A stretch of 25,975 bases of DNA, from assembly GCA_900539345.1 (NCBI GenBank), contig UQBS01000044.1, positions 1 to 25,975 on the forward strand. The letters are read 5' to 3'. Made by a program: the position numbers and the translations under genes. The stretch comes from an uncultured Coriobacteriaceae bacterium. Lineage in GTDB: Bacteria; Actinomycetota; Coriobacteriia; Coriobacteriales; UMGS124. Under the pieces are notes generated by a model that did not search any database, had not been told where the DNA came from, and saw only the letters and a program-made list of their open reading frames with translations. Of the stretch, positions 22,820-25,975 are shown piece after piece (position 1 is the first letter of the stretch; each line of letters starts with the position of its first letter).

Positions 22820-24481
22820 CTACCTCACCCCCCAAGGGCTCTCGACCGTCGTGAAGCTCTTGCCCGTCTTGGGCTCGAACACGTGCACGCAGCAAGCGGT
22901 GCAGGGATCGAAGCTGTGGACAAGGCGCAGGGCCTTGATGGGCTTTTCAACGTCAACGACCTCAGTACCAAGCAGAGCCTGCTCGAGCGGACCGCGCGTG
23001 CCCTCGCTGTCGCGAGGACCAAGGTTCCACGTCGAAGGGATGATGATCTGGTACTTGTTGATCTGGTCGTTCGTGAGCTTCGCCATGTGATAGAGGGCGC
23101 CACGAGGGGCCTCCCACAGGGCAACACCGGTACCGGTGGTGTTCTCCGGCTTGGTGTAGTAGTCATGGTTGCCAGCGCCGACGTACTCGATGAGGTCGAG
23201 GCACTCCTGTTCCATGCAATCCATGATGTAGACCATCTCGACGGCGCGAGCAGCAACGCGACCAAAGACCGACTCCAGATAGGAGACGTTACCAGCCTGG
23301 CCGAGCTTCTCGAGAATGGAGTCAACGAGTGTGACAACCTCTTCAACGCCACGCTTGTAAGCAACAAGAACACGGGCAAGAGGCGAAGCCTCGTAGACGC
23401 CGCCGTTGTAACGGGGGGCCTTGCACCAGGTGTACTTACTGTCGCGGTTGTAGCCCTCGGTGGGATACCACGGGTCGGTGATACCGTTGAGCGGGTTGAC
23501 CGGCTCGCTGTCCTTGTAGTAAGCGCGGGCAACATCCTCGGTGATGAGGTTGGTGTCCACTTCGGACAGCTCGAGATTGTCGCCCGTCAGGACGCCAGCA
23601 GGCAGGTAACGGTTGTTGATTTCGAAAGACGGATCGTTGAAAACGCCCCATGCGATGAAGTTGCCTGGGCCCTTGCCGTAGGTGAACTCGTTGGAGTACA
23701 CCTTGGACAGGGCGATGGCATCGGGAAGCACGACGTTGTTGACCCACGCCTTGATGTCCTTGATGCGATACAGGATGTCATCAAGCTTCTCGGAGGTAGG
23801 CACGAACATGGTGCCACCAGCCAGAGCCGTCATGATGTGGGGCATCTTGCCGCCGATGATACCGTTGATCTCAGAGGCCTTGGCCTGCATCTCGAGAGCC
23901 TCGATGTAGTGGGCAGTCGCGATGAGGTTGAGCTCAGGCGTGAGCCTGAAAGCCGCGGAGCCATCGGCATCCGTGGTATCAAACCAGTTGCCCGAGAAGA
24001 TGGAGAGCTGGCCATTGTCGGCGAAAGCCTGCAGGCGCTTCTGGATGTTGGCGAAGTCCGCGGCGGCCATGCCGTTCTCCTGGCAGACATCGAACGTGTC
24101 GGCGATGTCTGCGTTGATGGAGTCGAGCGGGTTGACATAGTCAAGGCCGTTGAGGTTGTAGAACCACAGGATGTGGCTGTGCATGAACTGCGCCATCTCC
24201 GAGAGGTTGCGGACCATACGGCCGCCCTCGGGGGGATTGATGCCGAAAGCAGCCTCGCAAGCCATAGCAGCAGCATGGGAGTGCGAGACGGGGCAAACGC
24301 CGCAGATACGCTGAGCAATGATGGAGGCATCCTGGCTGGAACGGTTCTCAAGAATGAGCTCCATGCCGCGGAAGAGACCCGCGGAGACCCACGCGTCCTT
24401 TACCTGTCCATCCTCGACTTCCATGTCGATGCGAAGGTGGCCTTCGATACGAGTTACGGGGTCAATGGTTGACTGAGCCAT
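22820..24481 (-). CDS. hyaB: [NiFe] hydrogenase large subunit
   Basis: The 553-residue catalytic subunit carries the NiFe(CN)2CO centre. RIEGHLRI (11-18) opens the protein, the first ligand motif is RICGVC (C60, C63), followed by HSHAAA. The second is DPCTAC (C527, C530), so the four nickel cysteines are present. The precursor ends 20 residues beyond H533 in DPCTACCVH; this tail would be removed by the maturation protease. Residue 531 is an additional Cys next to a ligand Cys. It has no signal of its own and should be co-exported with the Tat-bearing small subunit. The ATG at 24481 has GGGAGG 9 nt upstream and lies 17 nt after hyaA. Confidence 0.97.
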   Translation of the reverse strand: MAQSTIDPVTRIEGHLRIDMEVEDGQVKDAWVSAGLFRGMELILENRSSQDASIIAQRICGVCPVSHSHAAAMACEAAFGINPPEGGRMVRNLSEMAQFMHSHILWFYNLNGLDYVNPLDSINADIADTFDVCQENGMAAADFANIQKRLQAFADNGQLSIFSGNWFDTTDADGSAAFRLTPELNLIATAHYIEALEMQAKASEINGIIGGKMPHIMTALAGGTMFVPTSEKLDDILYRIKDIKAWVNNVVLPDAIALSKVYSNEFTYGKGPGNFIAWGVFNDPSFEINNRYLPAGVLTGDNLELSEVDTNLITEDVARAYYKDSEPVNPLNGITDPWYPTEGYNRDSKYTWCKAPRYNGGVYEASPLARVLVAYKRGVEEVVTLVDSILEKLGQAGNVSYLESVFGRVAARAVEMVYIMDCMEQECLDLIEYVGAGNHDYYTKPENTTGTGVALWEAPRGALYHMAKLTNDQINKYQIIIPSTWNLGPRDSEGTRGPLEQALLGTEVVDVEKPIKALRLVHSFDPCTACCVHVFEPKTGKSFTTVESPWGVR

Positions 24482-24498
24482 GTGTGTTTGCCTCCCTT

Positions 24499-25767
24499 CT
24501 ACTTCTTATGGTTCGCGTGACGCTCGACAACGCCGTCAGCGTCGAGCTGCTCATAGAGCTGGTCGGCGACAGCAGCGGCCTCAGCGGCGCCCGGAGTCTT
24601 GTGCTTGACGTCGTACTCACGCTCGACCTCGAAGTCGGCGCCGCCATCGGTGCGCTTCGTGATCTTCATGCCGACGGCATGGACCACGATGATACCGACG
24701 ACAAGGCCCAGCACCGTACCACAAATTGCAGCAGGCGAGACCTTCCAGTCGAGAATCTGGAAGTAACGATGACGCGCCAGGAAGGGCGTGTTCTCGTCAA
24801 CCCAGTTGCCATTAGCATTCATGGGGCTGATAACGCCGCAGCCAACGCAAGGGGCACCGGCCTCAACGCACCAAGAGACGTGACGGTTCGACTTCACGAT
24901 GGGGCAGTTGGTGAAGGTCTGCGGACCCTTGCAGCCAAGGGCGTAGAGGCAGTAACCCTTCTCCTCCTCGATGGAGCCGAAGTTGTAGACGAACTCACCG
25001 TTCTCAAAGTGGCCACGACGGGGGCAGTTGTCATGGACGGTCTCGTTGAACATGAGCTTGGGCTCATTGTTGTTGTTGAGCTCAGGGATGCGACCCATCA
25101 GCAAGTACTCAACAAGAACGGCGACAATCCACTCGGGGTTGCCGGGGCAGCACGGAATGTTGATGACCGGCGTGTCGATGCCGTTCTTCTTGAGGAACTT
25201 CTGAACGCCAAGAGCGCCAGAGGGGTTGGGGCGAGCAGCCTGCCAACCACCGTCGCAAGCGCAAGAGCCGTAGGCGATGACTGCCTCAGCGGAGTAAGCA
25301 GTCTCGAGAAGGATGTCGGTACCCTTCTCGTCAGCAATGCGAAGCGCGTTGCCGTCCCAGCCCTCAACGACTGCGCCCTCGTAGACTACAAGGTAGCCAC
25401 CGGCTGCAATCGTCTGCTTACGAGCCTCCTCCATAGAATGGCCAGCCGCTGCGGAAAGCGTCTCGCTGTAGTTCAGCGAAAGCAGCTCCAGGACAACGGA
25501 CGGCACATCAGGAGTATCGACCTGAGCAAAAGCCTCAGTGCAGCCCGTGCACGAAGCGCCCTCAAGCCAGATGACGGGCTTCAGATTGCCCTCGGAGTTA
25601 CCGATGACGCTCTCAAGAGCCTCGGCAATCTGGGGAGCGGCAGTCTGGGAAAGACCAATCATCGTGGCGATACCAGCGCAATAGCCGAGGAACTTACGAC
25701 GGCTAATGCCACGGGACTCCAGAACCTGAGCACCCTTGCTGATCTCATTCACCTGCTGTGTTGCCAT
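24499..25767 (-). CDS. hyaA: [NiFe] hydrogenase small subunit, Tat-exported and membrane-anchored
   Basis: The 422-residue electron-transfer subunit begins with a Tat signal (SRRKFLG at 22-28, then a hydrophobic stretch, probable cleavage near 50). Proximal cluster ligands are C73, C76 (SCTGC), C169 and C207; the CTGC spacing indicates an ordinary [4Fe-4S] cluster, not the six-cysteine oxygen-tolerant type. The distal cluster set is H245, C248, C273 and C279. The medial set is C288, C307 and C310 plus C300, where most family members have proline. A single helix (about 344-367) anchors it in the membrane, leaving a long cytoplasmic tail of about 55 residues. ATG 25767 follows a strong GGGAGG. 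It appears to belong to the coriobacterial group 1 type, an inference from memory. Confidence 0.96.
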   Translation of the reverse strand: MATQQVNEISKGAQVLESRGISRRKFLGYCAGIATMIGLSQTAAPQIAEALESVIGNSEGNLKPVIWLEGASCTGCTEAFAQVDTPDVPSVVLELLSLNYSETLSAAAGHSMEEARKQTIAAGGYLVVYEGAVVEGWDGNALRIADEKGTDILLETAYSAEAVIAYGSCACDGGWQAARPNPSGALGVQKFLKKNGIDTPVINIPCCPGNPEWIVAVLVEYLLMGRIPELNNNNEPKLMFNETVHDNCPRRGHFENGEFVYNFGSIEEEKGYCLYALGCKGPQTFTNCPIVKSNRHVSWCVEAGAPCVGCGVISPMNANGNWVDENTPFLARHRYFQILDWKVSPAAICGTVLGLVVGIIVVHAVGMKITKRTDGGADFEVEREYDVKHKTPGAAEAAAVADQLYEQLDADGVVERHANHKK

Positions 25768-25784
25768 TCTTACACCTCCCTCTC

Positions 25785-25803
25785 AAACTAGGCTAAGCCT
25801 AAC
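25785..25803. promoter_or_regulatory. DtxR-like palindrome upstream of hyaA
   Basis: The plus strand reads AAACTAGGCTAAGCCTAAC, with a perfect TAGGCT-A-AGCCTA core (25789-25801). It resembles the TTAGG...CCTAA operators of DtxR/IdeR-type iron-dependent repressors. It lies 18-36 nt upstream of the hyaA start codon, directly before the ribosome binding site. A one-base loop rules out an RNA hairpin, so it is best read as a DNA operator. Confidence 0.5.
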
Positions 25804-25877
25804 GTGTGGCCAAACCGATTTCAGCCACCCTACCAAGGTGAATCGTAGACCAACAAAGGGGAGGTAGAAGCGCGAAA

Positions 25878-25893
25878 TTGCGTCAAATCACAA
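25878..25893. promoter_or_regulatory. CRP/FNR-like inverted repeat upstream of hyaA
   Basis: On the minus strand TTGTG-ATTTGA-CGCAA is a 5-6-5 inverted repeat with one mismatch, the layout of CRP/FNR-family operators. It lies about 110-125 nt upstream of the hyaA start. No clear -10/-35 pair is visible nearby, as expected for an activator-dependent promoter. Weak support; a redox or nitrogen-responsive regulator is possible. Confidence 0.3.
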
Positions 25894-25910
25894 ATATGCA
25901 CGGTAATAGT

Positions 25911-25929
25911 AAACGCTTAGGGAAACGCT
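25911..25929. repeat. 12-bp-spaced direct repeat AAACGCT upstream of hyaA
   Basis: AAACGCT occurs at 25911-25917 and 25923-25929. The 12-bp period places the copies on roughly the same face of the helix, the arrangement used by some response regulators. It lies between the CRP/FNR-like repeat and the plus-strand terminator. Two copies of a heptamer can arise by chance. Confidence 0.35.
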
Positions 25930-25940
25930 GAAGTATTGCC

Positions 25941-25975
25941 AATCCGGCCCCGTGGGGGCCGGATTTGAGTTTTTT
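25941..25975 (+). terminator. Intrinsic terminator facing rightward at window edge
   Basis: AATCCGGCCCC (25941-25951) and GGGGCCGGATT (25955-25965) form a perfect 11-bp stem with a GTG loop, followed by TGAGTTTTTT on the plus strand. It is a textbook terminator for plus-strand transcription, yet no plus-strand gene precedes it. It may end a short RNA arising in the hyaA upstream region or block antisense transcription. On the minus strand no U-tract follows. Confidence 0.75.

Noticed and set aside
22817..24472. A 551-codon plus-strand open frame opposite hyaB
   Set aside because: Mirror of the hydrogenase large subunit gene; no domain, no sensible ribosome binding site, and no reason to expect double coding.

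Overview
The window is a dense, GC-rich chromosomal segment in which every convincing gene lies on the minus strand. The gene set suggests an anaerobic actinobacterium of the class Coriobacteriia (Eggerthella/Slackia/Gordonibacter-like). The evidence is high GC, frequent GTG and TTG starts, a Tat-exported membrane-bound [NiFe] hydrogenase resembling the coriobacterial type, and a compact histidine operon. The class assignment is an inference from gene content, not from a marker-gene search.

Reading in the direction of transcription (from the right edge to the left), four blocks can be seen. (1) Hydrogenase block, 25767 to 20572: small subunit with Tat signal (hyaA), large subunit (hyaB), cytochrome b (hyaC), a strong terminator, then a maturation endopeptidase with an unexplained C-terminal extension and an unrecognised zinc-ribbon/three-helix membrane protein. 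The 208-bp region upstream of hyaA holds a DtxR-like palindrome, a CRP/FNR-like inverted repeat, a heptamer direct repeat and an outward-facing (+) terminator hairpin. (2) An AGCS-family sodium:amino-acid symporter, then mfd and dnaE, each separated by short intergenic regions with hairpins. (3) The histidine operon, 11382 to 4024, in the order hisZ-hisG (one fused ORF), hisD, hisC, hisB, hisH, hisA, hisF, hisI. Genes are almost touching, with an ATGA stop/start overlap between hisH and hisA. hisE is absent and no classical histidinol-phosphatase gene is inside the operon. A YcdX-like PHP phosphatase follows hisI after a probable terminator. (4) A translation block, prfA-prmC-tsaC, from 2901 to 294, with a good extended -10 promoter. 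The left 293 bp contain no convincing gene, only hairpins, a 65-nt near-symmetrical inverted repeat and a leftward promoter candidate.

How the genes work together: the hydrogenase subunits would oxidise H2 outside the membrane and pass electrons through three Fe-S clusters to the two-haem cytochrome b and on to the menaquinone pool. The protease trims the large subunit after nickel insertion. The his operon converts PRPP and ATP to histidine, apart from the HisE step and perhaps histidinol-phosphate hydrolysis, which must be supplied elsewhere or by the PHP protein. PrmC methylates the GGQ motif of RF1, made from the same operon.

Most noteworthy points: the single-polypeptide HisZ-HisG; a Pro-to-Cys change in the hydrogenase small subunit that predicts a [4Fe-4S] rather than [3Fe-4S] medial cluster; the extended maturation protease with its zinc-ribbon membrane neighbour; and a DtxR-like operator at the hydrogenase promoter. 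I saw no mobile element, CRISPR array, tRNA or rRNA.
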